A stretch of DNA of 15,911 nt from the NCBI GenBank assembly GCA_030668505.1, contig DAOUTV010000009.1, positions 1-15,911 of the forward strand, read 5' to 3'. Positions 1 through 7,030 of this stretch are shown here, piece by piece. The notes beneath the pieces are model-generated. The model saw nothing but the letters and a program-made list of their open reading frames with translations, made no database searches and had not been told where the DNA came from. The translations under genes were made by a program, and so were the position numbers. Source of the stretch: Desulfobacterales bacterium. Its GTDB lineage: Bacteria; Desulfobacterota; Desulfobacteria; Desulfobacterales; C00003060. Within the stretch, counting starts at the first letter, position 1; every line of letters begins with the position of its first letter.

Positions 1-66
1 ATCAATAAGTTGGGTGCGATTTTTCGTGGCCTTAGAGACCTCCGGGTTGTTTACCACACACCCCCC

Positions 67-98
67 CGCGTGGCCGCGTGCGGTCCTGCCACCACGCG
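67..98. repeat. GC-rich inverted repeat near the left edge
   Basis: CGCGTGG (67-73) pairs perfectly with CCACGCG (92-98), and an inner CCGC-GT-GCGG hairpin sits at 74-83. The first 130 bases are far richer in G+C than the AT-rich stretch that follows, so this may be the end of a different unit (a gene end or element end) cut by the window. No protein is recognisable in it. The stretch from 130 to 600 holds no gene or RNA I can support. Confidence 0.35.
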
Positions 99-614
99 CC
101 GATACTGCACCCTGAGACCCCTTCTAGCGCAAGGGTTGAGATCGCATGAAAATTAACAAAAAAATGGATTTCCAAAAAAAAGTTGATTTTTTTCGGTGCT
201 TATATCGGAATCTCAGGCAAGTGGGGGTGGCTTTGACAATTATTTTTTTGCTATCACATTGTACAGACAAATGGAAACGTTCAATAATCGGATGACACTG
301 GATCAGGTCGAGGGGGCCTTTTTGCGGTAGGATCATTTCAGAGAGCTTGAAGGGTAAGGGGTGGTTGGTAACGGATCTCACTCTGAGATAGTGCATAGCA
401 CATACAGTTTTCAGCAAAGATAGAAAAATCCTACCAAAACATTTTGAGGGTAAGCAGATTTCAAAATAGATAGCTGTTGACTCAGTGTCTGGTCAGTCCA
501 CTGTACCAAACATCATTAATGCCACTTATATATCATTAGTATTGTGCCTTGAAAATACGCTGAAACTTATAGTCTATTGAATTATCAGTATAAATGTTGC
601 CTTTGAGAAGGTCC

Positions 615-643
615 TTGACAGTAGCTTTTTAGTATGCTATAAT
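615..643 (+). promoter_or_regulatory. Perfect consensus sigma-70 promoter
   Basis: TTGACA (615-620) is followed after exactly 17 bases by TATAAT (638-643), and a TG dinucleotide one base upstream of the -10 makes it an extended -10. Both hexamers match consensus in full. Transcription would start near 650 and give a leader of about 37 bases before the ATG at 687. Confidence 0.85.
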
Positions 644-686
644 TAATCTACAATAATGCCTAACAGGATAAAGGGGGAATGTGAAC

Positions 687-953
687 ATGGCCAAATCAAT
701 TCATTTTTGTGCGAAGACCTTACATCTACTCATGAGAAAACATAAGAGGGCGCGAGCCACTTTAACAGCCGACTTTTTCCGGGAAATTGTAGATCGAAGT
801 AGAATTGAAGAGTCCTTCATCGATGCGCTGAATGAATACGCGATCGATACCTACCAATTAGCAATTGTAAAACTGACCCGCTCGAAATACCTTTTAGCCA
901 GAACATATGACCGCTATTTCGTTGAAGACGAACATGTATGGGAAGATGAATAA
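687..953 (+). CDS. Hypothetical 88-aa protein, possible small helix-turn-helix fold
   Basis: I do not recognise this protein. It begins with a basic segment (MAKSIHFCAKTLHLLMRKHK), continues with predicted helices, and ends in a very acidic tail (VEDEHVWEDE). The middle, from LTADFFREIV to LAIVKLTRSKYLLAR, has the rhythm of two helices followed by a beta wing, so a small winged-helix protein is possible; that is inference. ATG 687 is chosen because the GGGGG ribosome-binding sequence (673-677) is nine bases upstream. A GTG at 681 is in frame but only three bases from that site. It has its own perfect sigma-70 promoter just upstream, no cotranscribed neighbour, and is followed by 321 bases with no gene. 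Confidence 0.6.
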   Translation: MAKSIHFCAKTLHLLMRKHKRARATLTADFFREIVDRSRIEESFIDALNEYAIDTYQLAIVKLTRSKYLLARTYDRYFVEDEHVWEDE

Positions 954-1274
954 CCTTATCATGATCACAGGAGAGGCCATAGAGGAGTTTACTTGCAGCA
1001 AGTTGCGACACTTATGAGAAGCGGTCTGTGGCTCAGTTATTAATCGTTCTCGGTAGACCAATTTGCTATATCCGACATACCCCTTCGTGGAGAATTGGGG
1101 ACAGATGAGAAGACCTTGACGAATAGGATCGTGGACAGCGTGGATTGACAAGGTCAGCCTGACCGGGATCAAAACTTTCTGTGGTGAAATTCAATAAAGA
1201 TGGCTTCTAACTTATACTCTAAAACTCGCCGGAAAGGGACTTAGACAATATACGACCTATATTAAGAGGTGGCT
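954..1274. other. Gene-free stretch between two accessory genes
   Basis: No plausible gene is seen on either strand. An antisense reading frame overlaps the preceding gene but has no ribosome-binding site. A short inverted repeat, GGTCA-GCC-TGACC, lies at 1152-1164 about 110 bases before the next gene and might be a protein-binding site. A TATACT at 1213-1218 could serve as a -10, but I see no good -35. Confidence 0.3.
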
Positions 1275-1934
1275 ATGATGGGAATTTGGGACAAGTCATT
1301 AATGACAACCGCCTATTTAGACGGCACTGAAGCCGATGTGAACCAATCGTGTAAAGTCAGAATTGATGAGGAAGTCATAGAGGTAAGCTACGATGACGAC
1401 GGAGCTGTTGTCTACATGGGTAAAAATGATAACACTGGTCATTTTAAATTGGAGTGCTCTAATAATGCAGGCAAAGCATCTTTGCACATGTTTAAGAACG
1501 ATGTCATTCTGGAAGGGTATTGGACTGAGGAGGGTGATGAGGGTTTCTGGAGGATTAAGCTACAGAAGCGGACACAACAGTCGCCAATGGATTCACATTA
1601 TGACAGGGCTAATGAACTACTGAGAAAAAAGATACGTGATGAAGTACCACTAACGTCAGATGAAGAATCAGAGCTGAGGTCCATACTTATTGAATATGAT
1701 CGAGCTGAATGCCATCTGGATGCTACACTGTGTAAACCTGAAACCTGTAGATTTTACAGCAACCCAGAAGAATGGGTCAAATGGAAGAAGTTTGATGATC
1801 TCTGTGACCTTGTCCACAACTATATTGAAAACAACGGTACGATAGTTCCGCCCACAGGTGGGGACATAATGAGTGGAGGTCCTAAAAGTAGAAAAGGAAG
1901 GCAGCTTCCCGGTTCCTTTGAGAGCAACAAATAG
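1275..1934 (+). CDS. Hypothetical 219-aa protein, beta-rich N-terminal and helical C-terminal domain
   Basis: I do not recognise a named family. Residues 1 to about 95 are dominated by alternating short beta strands with glycine and aspartate turns (EVIEVSYDDDGAVVYMG, then VILEGYWTEEGDEGFWRIKL), typical of a small beta barrel or sandwich. Residues about 105-190 look helical and charged and contain a cluster CHLDATLCKPETCRFYSN with three cysteines and a histidine, which could hold a metal or disulfides. The last 30 residues are glycine, lysine and serine rich and probably disordered. ATG 1275 is preferred because AAGAGG (1264-1269) ends five bases upstream; GTG 1269 and ATG 1278 are alternatives. 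No signal peptide is visible. The strand pattern of the first domain resembles that of the 106-aa protein encoded at 2618-2938, but I could not test homology. Confidence 0.7.
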   Translation: MMGIWDKSLMTTAYLDGTEADVNQSCKVRIDEEVIEVSYDDDGAVVYMGKNDNTGHFKLECSNNAGKASLHMFKNDVILEGYWTEEGDEGFWRIKLQKRTQQSPMDSHYDRANELLRKKIRDEVPLTSDEESELRSILIEYDRAECHLDATLCKPETCRFYSNPEEWVKWKKFDDLCDLVHNYIENNGTIVPPTGGDIMSGGPKSRKGRQLPGSFESNK

Positions 1935-2059
1935 TGCACATTTTCGTGAGCCTCAGTGATGGCTGGACAGCGCCGATGCAAGATGAGCCTTCCATGAAAA
2001 GTGGATGGTCTATTAAACCTATGCCGGATAATGAATGGTTTTCGGGGATGGCAGAGTAG
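1934..2059 (+). pseudogene. Possible remnant of a PD40 (beta-propeller) repeat protein
   Basis: A 41-codon open frame directly behind the previous gene reads VHIFVSLSDGWTAPM, then a middle segment, then SIKPMPDNEWFSGMAE. The phrase FVSLSDGWTAP and the later KPMPDNEWF resemble the typical PD40/WD40-like repeat pattern (strand, DG-W-P turn, SPDG-like turn). No ribosome-binding site precedes it and no flanking repeat survives, so if the resemblance is real this is a decayed fragment. Chance similarity remains quite possible. Confidence 0.22.
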
Positions 2060-2117
2060 TCAATCTGAAATTTGGTAATTGGATAAAGAACTGACTGCTC
2101 TGAGATTGGAGGAACAC

Positions 2118-2573
2118 ATGAAACGGGACTTCGAAGTAAACCGACGTGAATTCATGGCCGCAGGAGCAGGATTGGGGCTTTCCGCTTTCTTACCGAATGT
2201 ACATGATAGTGGTAAAAGCTGGAGTGGGAAAGAAGTTCTAAACCCTGAACTGACTTGCATTGTCAAAGTGAAGGCTTTGAATACTTACGTGCACGTTTGT
2301 GGAGAGACGGAAATACATGCGGAGTGCCGAGCCATTGACTGCTGTATGGGTACCTACGATCTGAGATTGCACTTTCATCCGGCAACGTGTCTCATAGGGA
2401 GCGAACAGATTATTCAAGATCTTAAGATCGATGACATATACTGGGTTCGTGGGGAGTGGGCAATTGCGGATGAAAGTACTCCAATGATGATCTTTGATCC
2501 AGAGTATTGGCCATATGAGCCTGTGGATCTTAGCGAGCAGCACTCTATTGGTGAACTGAAAGGGCTGTTGTGA
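2118..2573 (+). CDS. Hypothetical 151-aa protein with Tat-like N-terminus
   Basis: The protein starts MKRDFEVNRREFMAAGAGLG. NRREFM followed by a short hydrophobic alanine/glycine/leucine stretch resembles a twin-arginine (Tat) signal, which sends folded proteins across the inner membrane. The mature part has alternating strands (LTCIVKVKALNTYVHV, then YDLRLHFHP, then DDIYWVRGEWAIA), which suggests an OB-like beta barrel, and contains five cysteines. No family is recognised. ATG 2118 has an excellent GGAGGA site (2108-2113), whereas a TTG at 2079 would bury the RR motif about 22 residues inside. The hydrophobic segment is short, and no clear signal-peptidase site (A-x-A) follows it. The gene converges on the 106-aa gene with 44 bases between stop codons. 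Confidence 0.65.
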   Translation: MKRDFEVNRREFMAAGAGLGLSAFLPNVHDSGKSWSGKEVLNPELTCIVKVKALNTYVHVCGETEIHAECRAIDCCMGTYDLRLHFHPATCLIGSEQIIQDLKIDDIYWVRGEWAIADESTPMMIFDPEYWPYEPVDLSEQHSIGELKGLL

Positions 2574-2617
2574 TTAGCTCCTATGTCCTTCCTTGTCCGG
2601 TGATATTCAGTTACCTT

Positions 2618-2938
2618 TTAACCTTTGTCTAAAATCTCTATCTGGACCCTACCAGTGTATTTTGCCCCCTGATAAACAGTAAGAATGTTCCCTTCCATGC
2701 TGGAATCATCAACAAGCCTTAATTGGAGTTCAGAACTATCTTCAGCCCGCAATCCAAAGGCTCTGCCGTCTTCACTGATTCGACATTTGTATATTAAGTC
2801 TTCAACTCCCTCTTCTATTGTAATAAAGGGAGGATTAATCACTATCTCACACCATTCTGAATCAATGATATCAGGGTGATCAGCCTCATACTGAATCCTG
2901 ACTTTTCCTTTATATCGCCCCTTTTTCAGTTTTTTCAT
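2618..2938 (-). CDS. Hypothetical 106-aa beta-rich protein
   Basis: I do not recognise this protein. It opens with lysines (MKKLKKGRYKGKVRIQYEA) and continues with alternating hydrophobic and charged residues typical of a small all-beta protein: CEIVINPPFITIEEG, LIYKCRISEDG, LQLRLVDDSSMEGNILTVY and RVQIEIL. No signal peptide or membrane segment is present. The start is well supported by AAGGGGG about six bases upstream of ATG on the minus strand. It is followed convergently by the Tat-like gene. Its own promoter appears to lie about 220 bases upstream, giving a long leader. A fold similar to the N-terminal domain of the 219-aa protein is possible but untested. Confidence 0.6.
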   Translation of the reverse strand: MKKLKKGRYKGKVRIQYEADHPDIIDSEWCEIVINPPFITIEEGVEDLIYKCRISEDGRAFGLRAEDSSELQLRLVDDSSMEGNILTVYQGAKYTGRVQIEILDKG

Positions 2939-3157
2939 TTATTACCCCCTTGGCCTATTCTTGAAGCGTTTGTTCCGCACGGATGCTCGATAGAGCGTCA
3001 CTCTTTCCGAGATGCTGTGCCCGCGGAGATTTTCCAAGCCGATAGCACTTGAAATACTTCGGTCATCACATCCGACAATTTCATTGTGGATGGTAATATT
3101 CAAACATCTTTCATTTCAAGTCGGATATACTGGATTACGCACCTCTTGCCATATTCT

Positions 3158-3185
3158 ATTATAGCCCACAATACTATTTTGCCAA
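3158..3185 (-). promoter_or_regulatory. Sigma-70 promoter candidate for the 106-aa gene
   Basis: On the minus strand TTGGCA (3185-3180) is followed after 16 bases by a perfect TATAAT (3163-3158). Transcription would begin near 3151, leaving a leader of about 210 bases before the 106-aa gene. Within that leader TCCGAC and GTCGGA (3071-3076 and 3120-3125) could pair. The stretch 2939-3333 otherwise contains no gene I can support. Confidence 0.5.
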
Positions 3186-3296
3186 TGATTTGTAACGGAT
3201 ACCTAAAAGATTATAGTTTTTCAATATGATGTCGTTATAGCAATTATTGAAAGGGTAAAGATCTGCTTAACAGGCGCAACGGTCAGCCGTGAAAGC

Positions 3297-3322
3297 TTCC
3301 AGCGACTGGTTATCCGCTGAAA
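3297..3322 (-). terminator. Hairpin just after the nuclease operon
   Basis: TTCCAGCG (3297-3304) pairs with CGCTGAAA (3315-3322) with one wobble, giving an eight-pair stem and a ten-base loop 11 bases beyond the stop codon of the last operon gene. No T-run follows on the minus strand, so it is not a classical intrinsic terminator. It may protect the 3' end or act with Rho. Confidence 0.3.
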
Positions 3323-3333
3323 TAGCAAAAAAA

Positions 3334-4308
3334 CTATTCTCTTGTATCTCCAAGAACGACTTTAAAAAGTTTGAATTTATATGATTTGTTCTCAGTGCTG
3401 TAATATCGAAAAATATTATCAAAACGTTTATGAAAGCGATTGTTTACCACGTAACACATTATTTCGTCTTTTTTAGGTCTTAAAGGTGTTGAATTGTCCT
3501 TCAACACTTTTAACAACATGTCATGATAACACGCAAAATAAAGTCCATAATCTAATATTTGTGACATCACTTCTAATTTTGGATCATCAAGTTTTAGTTC
3601 AATAACTGATAAATGTCCCCTTCGATTAAGGGTGACAATATCAACAAATTCTGTAGGGGTAATCATATTGCGTCTGGAAACAGTACTTTCAAATGCACCA
3701 GTTGGAAATTCCCTTAGAATACCATACTTCTTTTTTTTCAATTTAAAGAAGTGCTCACCGAATATTGCCAATCTTTCATTTGTTCTGGCCTCTGTTCTGT
3801 CCTCAGGCTTTAGACCTTTCCCAAACAAGTAAGCCTGAAAATCTTTCTCAAGAAAATGTCCTTTGTCATCATCGCCCCTTTTGTTCAAAAAAGGGCGTAT
3901 TATTTCTTTGTCCGGCCTCCTGAATAACTCCTTTTGTGTATATGGCTTTATTCGCTTGTTATTATATACAATCTTGAAATCAATATCTTCATTGTTAATA
4001 TTGAGATATGAGACTCGTCTCTTAAATGCTTCAACATTTGGTGTCCATGACTTTCCATTCATGTTTATAATGAACACAATTTCCTTTATATTTATCTTAT
4101 GATCTGTTTTTATGTGGTGGAAAAGCGCCATTCCCCAAGAATCTAAACAGCGATAACCAGACTTATTTATTTTTTTGTTTGCTTTCAACGTGATACGGTT
4201 AGCTTCTATTTTGTAATCAAAAGATGCTGGCCATTCACCTCCACCCCCCGTTGCCTTATTTACTTCTTTAGTCAGGTCTTGAGCAGAAGTATTTGTATTG
4301 GTATCCAT
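3334..4308 (-). CDS. PD-(D/E)XK nuclease-like protein, 324 aa
   Basis: The C-terminal half carries the hallmark of PD-(D/E)XK nucleases: an early glutamate (E155 in FLEKDFQAYL), D223 in EFVDIVTL, the E237-x-K239 pair in LSVIELKLDD, and a following helix with Q250 and Y254 (SQILDYGLYFACY). These positions match the usual metal-binding and catalytic set, so DNA cleavage is likely, although the exact family is not recognised. Residues 1-140 form a separate domain with repeated strands (KEIVFIINMNG) and a glycine run, perhaps for target or partner recognition. The start is ATG 4308, with AGGAG seven bases upstream; a longer frame reaching 4377 would overlap the preceding gene and lacks such a site. 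It is the last gene of a three-gene operon, 20 bases behind the beta-CASP gene, and is AT-rich compared with the core genes to the right. Confidence 0.8.
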   Translation of the reverse strand: MDTNTNTSAQDLTKEVNKATGGGGEWPASFDYKIEANRITLKANKKINKSGYRCLDSWGMALFHHIKTDHKINIKEIVFIINMNGKSWTPNVEAFKRRVSYLNINNEDIDFKIVYNNKRIKPYTQKELFRRPDKEIIRPFLNKRGDDDKGHFLEKDFQAYLFGKGLKPEDRTEARTNERLAIFGEHFFKLKKKKYGILREFPTGAFESTVSRRNMITPTEFVDIVTLNRRGHLSVIELKLDDPKLEVMSQILDYGLYFACYHDMLLKVLKDNSTPLRPKKDEIMCYVVNNRFHKRFDNIFRYYSTENKSYKFKLFKVVLGDTRE

Positions 4309-4328
4309 TGGTTTTCTCCTATGCATAA

Positions 4329-5603
4329 TCATATTTTTAAGCCGGTCGGACAGGAAATGGTGAGCGGCTCCCACCATTGTCCATCATTTTTGATTACTAC
4401 GTTTTCAAAGTAGTCCACAAATAGTTCAGGTTCAAAGGAATGCACTGGAATCAACATTTTTGGAGCAAGAGCACTTGCAAGGCGCTTCAAATCCGGCAAT
4501 GGAGCGTGACCAGAAGTATGACAGTACACCAATGGAATTGACTTCTTATCCAACCAGTCCATAAGAGGACGATATTGTTCCTGCTTGAGATAGCCTGACC
4601 ATAGGGAATATATTAGTGTTGCATCTTCAAGGCAATCAGCTTTTCCCAAGTCTTTTCTCATTGACGGGCGAAACAACATCACCGATTTGTTCGCTTCTTT
4701 CCTGATTCTCTCAGGATATATTCTCCATGATGCAAATGACTCTGGCAGATCGAAAAGTTTTTTCTTGATAATCCCTTGTTTCTGAGTCCAGGGTAAATAT
4801 ATGCAAAAACCCGCCCATCCGGGTTGTGGTAGTCGTGGATTATCGCACGCTTTCAGAACACTGGCCGTGTACATATCCGCGATAAACTGTCTTCCAGAGT
4901 GCCTGCAGGCTCGATAGACAGTGACAAGTCTATCAATGTTTTGCCCTGAACACCAAACCAGTGCCATTCCTTTAATGCTGTTAAACAGTTCGAGGAACCT
5001 ACTTTCAAGGTCTGATTCAGAGGGGTATTTGTTGTCAACATCAGATCTGCCAAGAGTGGACCCCTCCATTAAGAGAACGTCTATCTCCTTGGGGGGATGA
5101 GAAACTAAACGATCAAGCAGCTTACCTTTACGCCCATGCCCACGAAAATCGCCGGAATAGAAAAGGCGTTGTCCCTCCGCTTCAACCAAAAGAGCATAGG
5201 CATCATATGCAGAGTGATCAACCAAGTAGGGTGTTAAGGTAAAAGGGCCAAGAGTTATAGGAGTTCTGTCTTTTATCTCAATCGTGTTATTGAACCGCAT
5301 TCCTGAGGGAATAAATGCGCTGGCAGCTTCTAAAATTCGTTGAGCGCCCTTACCTATTAGTATCGGTGTTTCTGGGGGTAATTTTGGTGCAAGACCATAG
5401 TGATCAAGGTGGGGATGAGAAATATATACACCCAAAAGCGAAGGATCTGGGCCTGTAAATCCTGATACTGGAGGGAGAGGGACCTCTGTAAATTCGGACT
5501 CCAATGGCAGGCCGATATCTAAAACTATCCTTTTCCCGCTGGCCTCGATCTCAATACAGGTCCCGCCGATTTCATGTGTACCCCTATGAATCCGTACTCG
5601 CAT
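4329..5603 (-). CDS. RNase J-like metallo-beta-lactamase/beta-CASP nuclease, 424 aa
   Basis: This is a metallo-beta-lactamase fold protein with a beta-CASP insert, the architecture of RNase J, CPSF73-like and SNM1-type nucleases. Motif II is complete (S-HPHLDH, residues 63-68), the motif III histidine is H130 (VDHSAYDA) and the motif IV aspartate is D152 (FYSGDFRG), so two metals should be bound. Beta-CASP motifs are visible as E180 (MEGST), H366 (CHTSGHAPLPDL) and H388 (LIPVHSFEPE). At 424 residues it has the catalytic core but not the extra C-terminal domain of typical RNase J (about 550). Substrate (RNA or DNA, exo or endo) cannot be told from sequence. GGAG lies six bases before ATG. It is the middle gene of an operon with a small helical protein (38 bases upstream) and a PD-(D/E)XK nuclease (20 bases downstream); that company is unlike a housekeeping RNase J and suggests a specialised system. 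Confidence 0.88.
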   Translation of the reverse strand: MRVRIHRGTHEIGGTCIEIEASGKRIVLDIGLPLESEFTEVPLPPVSGFTGPDPSLLGVYISHPHLDHYGLAPKLPPETPILIGKGAQRILEAASAFIPSGMRFNNTIEIKDRTPITLGPFTLTPYLVDHSAYDAYALLVEAEGQRLFYSGDFRGHGRKGKLLDRLVSHPPKEIDVLLMEGSTLGRSDVDNKYPSESDLESRFLELFNSIKGMALVWCSGQNIDRLVTVYRACRHSGRQFIADMYTASVLKACDNPRLPQPGWAGFCIYLPWTQKQGIIKKKLFDLPESFASWRIYPERIRKEANKSVMLFRPSMRKDLGKADCLEDATLIYSLWSGYLKQEQYRPLMDWLDKKSIPLVYCHTSGHAPLPDLKRLASALAPKMLIPVHSFEPELFVDYFENVVIKNDGQWWEPLTISCPTGLKI

Positions 5604-5641
5604 TCTGGGCTCCGGGCCAAAAATATCATTCTTGAATACTG

Positions 5642-5977
5642 TTAGAGTAAAGTATCACCCTTAAACGGATCAAGGTGTGCCTGAATTTCTGAGAAGGCTG
5701 ACAAGCTGTTTGCTGCCTTCACTAAGAGCTTTTGGCCATCATCTTTTTTTCCTTCATTGATAAGCCGAATAGCCTCCCTGATATTATCACGAACGGTATT
5801 GGCCCAAATAGCGTAACGACTGAATGTAGCTTCACCACCAGACATCTGGTTTAACACGGCTCGCTCAAGCCGTGACCTTAACCCTTCCACACCGCCGTCT
5901 CTATATGCTTGCGACACACGAAGAATGGCGTCGTCATAATCGTCAAGGATCTTTATTAACGTTTCTTCGGTTAGCAT
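5642..5977 (-). CDS. Small helical protein, first gene of the nuclease operon, 111 aa
   Basis: I do not recognise this protein. It is almost wholly helical by composition (MLTEETLIKILDDYDDAILR, then VRDNIREAIRLINEGKKDDG, then KAANSLSAFSEIQAHLD), with no cysteines, no membrane segment and no catalytic motif. The helix pattern suits a helical bundle acting as an adaptor or regulator. Three in-frame starts exist: TTG 5983, ATG 5980 and ATG 5977. AGGGAG (5989-5984) is best spaced for ATG 5977. It lies 38 bases ahead of the beta-CASP nuclease gene and is probably cotranscribed with it. A perfect 11-bp-arm inverted repeat lies about 70 bases upstream and could be its operator. Confidence 0.7.
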   Translation of the reverse strand: MLTEETLIKILDDYDDAILRVSQAYRDGGVEGLRSRLERAVLNQMSGGEATFSRYAIWANTVRDNIREAIRLINEGKKDDGQKLLVKAANSLSAFSEIQAHLDPFKGDTLL

Positions 5978-6048
5978 CATCAACTCCCTAAAGGCCGTAT
6001 TTGTTTACAGCATTATTGCAATATACTTTGTATACGTCTATCTTGGTA

Positions 6049-6075
6049 CATAATACCCTGTCTGAGGGTATTATG
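6049..6075. repeat. Perfect inverted repeat upstream of the nuclease operon
   Basis: CATAATACCCT (6049-6059) and AGGGTATTATG (6065-6075) are exact reverse complements separated by five bases. The dyad lies 72 bases from the first start codon of the minus-strand nuclease operon, where an operator would be expected. No T-run follows on either strand, so a terminator is unlikely. No convincing -35/-10 pair was found beside it. Confidence 0.6.
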
Positions 6076-6272
6076 CTGCTAAAGGCTGACCTTCGGCGTC
6101 CGGTGTTTACTGAATGCACTTCGCCCAAATCCCATTTCGGCAAGGTTACACGGCACAGCCACTCCAGTTCCAATTGTACATATCATCATAACCCTTGAAA
6201 AATTTACTACGTCAAAACCATATGAAAATCTCAATGTTACTTATCGCATCGGCATGACATAATAATTACTTT

Positions 6273-6324
6273 AGAACTCTGGAAGAGAAATGTAGTAGCC
6301 CACCTAATCTCTTCCACCAGTTCT
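6273..6324. repeat. Long imperfect inverted repeat between divergent genes
   Basis: AGAACT-c-TGGAAGAGA (6273-6288) pairs with TCTCTTCCA-cc-AGTTCT (6308-6324), giving 15 base pairs interrupted by a one/two-base internal loop and a 19-base terminal loop. It could be a structured RNA, a small palindromic element or a binding region. No T-run adjoins it. Confidence 0.6.
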
Positions 6325-6373
6325 TAGCGTGAAAACGGGACAGAGGGTATTCAGTCCAGTTTCAACACCCTTC

Positions 6374-6436
6374 ACCAATTGGTTAATCCTCTCCTTGCAA
6401 TTGATTGCAAGGATTCAGGTGGGGGAAGGTCCTTCC
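6374..6436. repeat. Cluster of three perfect palindromes
   Basis: Three dyads lie in 63 bases: ACCAATTGGT (6374-6383), TCCTTGCAAT-TG-ATTGCAAGGA (6392-6413, ten-bp arms) and GGAAGG-T-CCTTCC (6424-6436). They sit 130-190 bases upstream of the repeat-protein gene. The middle one is symmetrical enough to be a dimeric repressor site. The region 5984-6563 has no credible coding frame. Confidence 0.5.
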
Positions 6437-6563
6437 TTTCTGGTTCGGCATACCATGCAGGAAGCCACTCCTGTAGAGAGGAGGCAATTGACCATTGTGT
6501 CTCGGGTAAAAAGGAGTTAGTATTAAGGTCAAGATGTTTTGAAAAATGGTTAGAGGAGAATCG

Positions 6564-6950
6564 ATGAAAGGGCGAAACTGCTTACTTGGACTTCTTTTTT
6601 GTGGTTTTTGGTTGCTGGCCTCGTCCGATTATTACCTACACGAGAACAGGTGGCTGAATCGAACAGAGGTGAAAGACAGGTCTGGAGAGACGAAGTGGTA
6701 TCTGCAGGAGAATCGATTCACCGGAAACACAGAGATCAGAGACTCGGATGGACATAAAGCAGGGGAGGTTGAGTATAACCGCTTCTTTGATCGAACTGAA
6801 ATTAGGGACCAAAGTGGGAATAAACAGTGGCATCTCCGGAAGAACCCCTGGAGCGACCGTATTGATATCAAAACCATGGACGGGCGCAACGCTGGAGAGA
6901 TGAAGCACAACCGGTGGCTGGATCGCCGGGAGGTGGAAGAGGCGAAATAG
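6564..6950 (+). CDS. Small exported protein of five ~21-residue tandem repeats, 128 aa
   Basis: The protein opens with a signal-like segment (MKGRNCLLGLLFCGFWLLAS), followed by repeats of the form N-R-W/F-x-x-R-T-E-I/V-R/K-D-x-x-G. Units begin at ENRWLNRTEV, ENRFTGNTEI, NRFFDRTEIR, NPWSDRIDIK and a half unit NRWLDRREVE. Units 1 and 3 end in SG-x-x-KW/QW-Y/H-L, units 2 and 4 in DG-x-x-AGE-V/M, so the repeat is a two-unit higher-order one, as in a beta-strand ladder or small propeller-like sheet. No lipobox cysteine follows the hydrophobic segment; cleavage near ASS-DYY is plausible. ATG 6564 is chosen because AGGAG lies five to six bases upstream; an ATG at 6546 is in frame but has no such site. 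It appears to be a single-gene unit, function unknown. Confidence 0.7.
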   Translation: MKGRNCLLGLLFCGFWLLASSDYYLHENRWLNRTEVKDRSGETKWYLQENRFTGNTEIRDSDGHKAGEVEYNRFFDRTEIRDQSGNKQWHLRKNPWSDRIDIKTMDGRNAGEMKHNRWLDRREVEEAK

Positions 6951-7030
6951 GGACAAAGGCCCCCACTTGTGCCTTTCACGTGAGAGACACGGCTTTATCC
7001 CGTCCAAGCAAATAATGTCACTTCTGGGTC

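Noticed and set aside
124..417. Minus-strand open frame of 97 codons
   Set aside because: It starts with TTG, has no ribosome-binding site and no recognisable protein pattern; the region is AT-rich with homopolymer runs.
894..1172. Minus-strand open frame of 92 codons
   Set aside because: It overlaps the better-supported 88-aa gene antisense, lacks a ribosome-binding site and shows no family resemblance.
5988..6198. Open frames on both strands upstream of the nuclease operon
   Set aside because: They are created by the inverted repeat and flanking sequence, have no translation signals and would occupy the probable regulatory region.
6329..6567. Two overlapping short plus-strand frames before the repeat-protein gene
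   Set aside because: Neither has a ribosome-binding site, and the palindrome cluster dominates the sequence.
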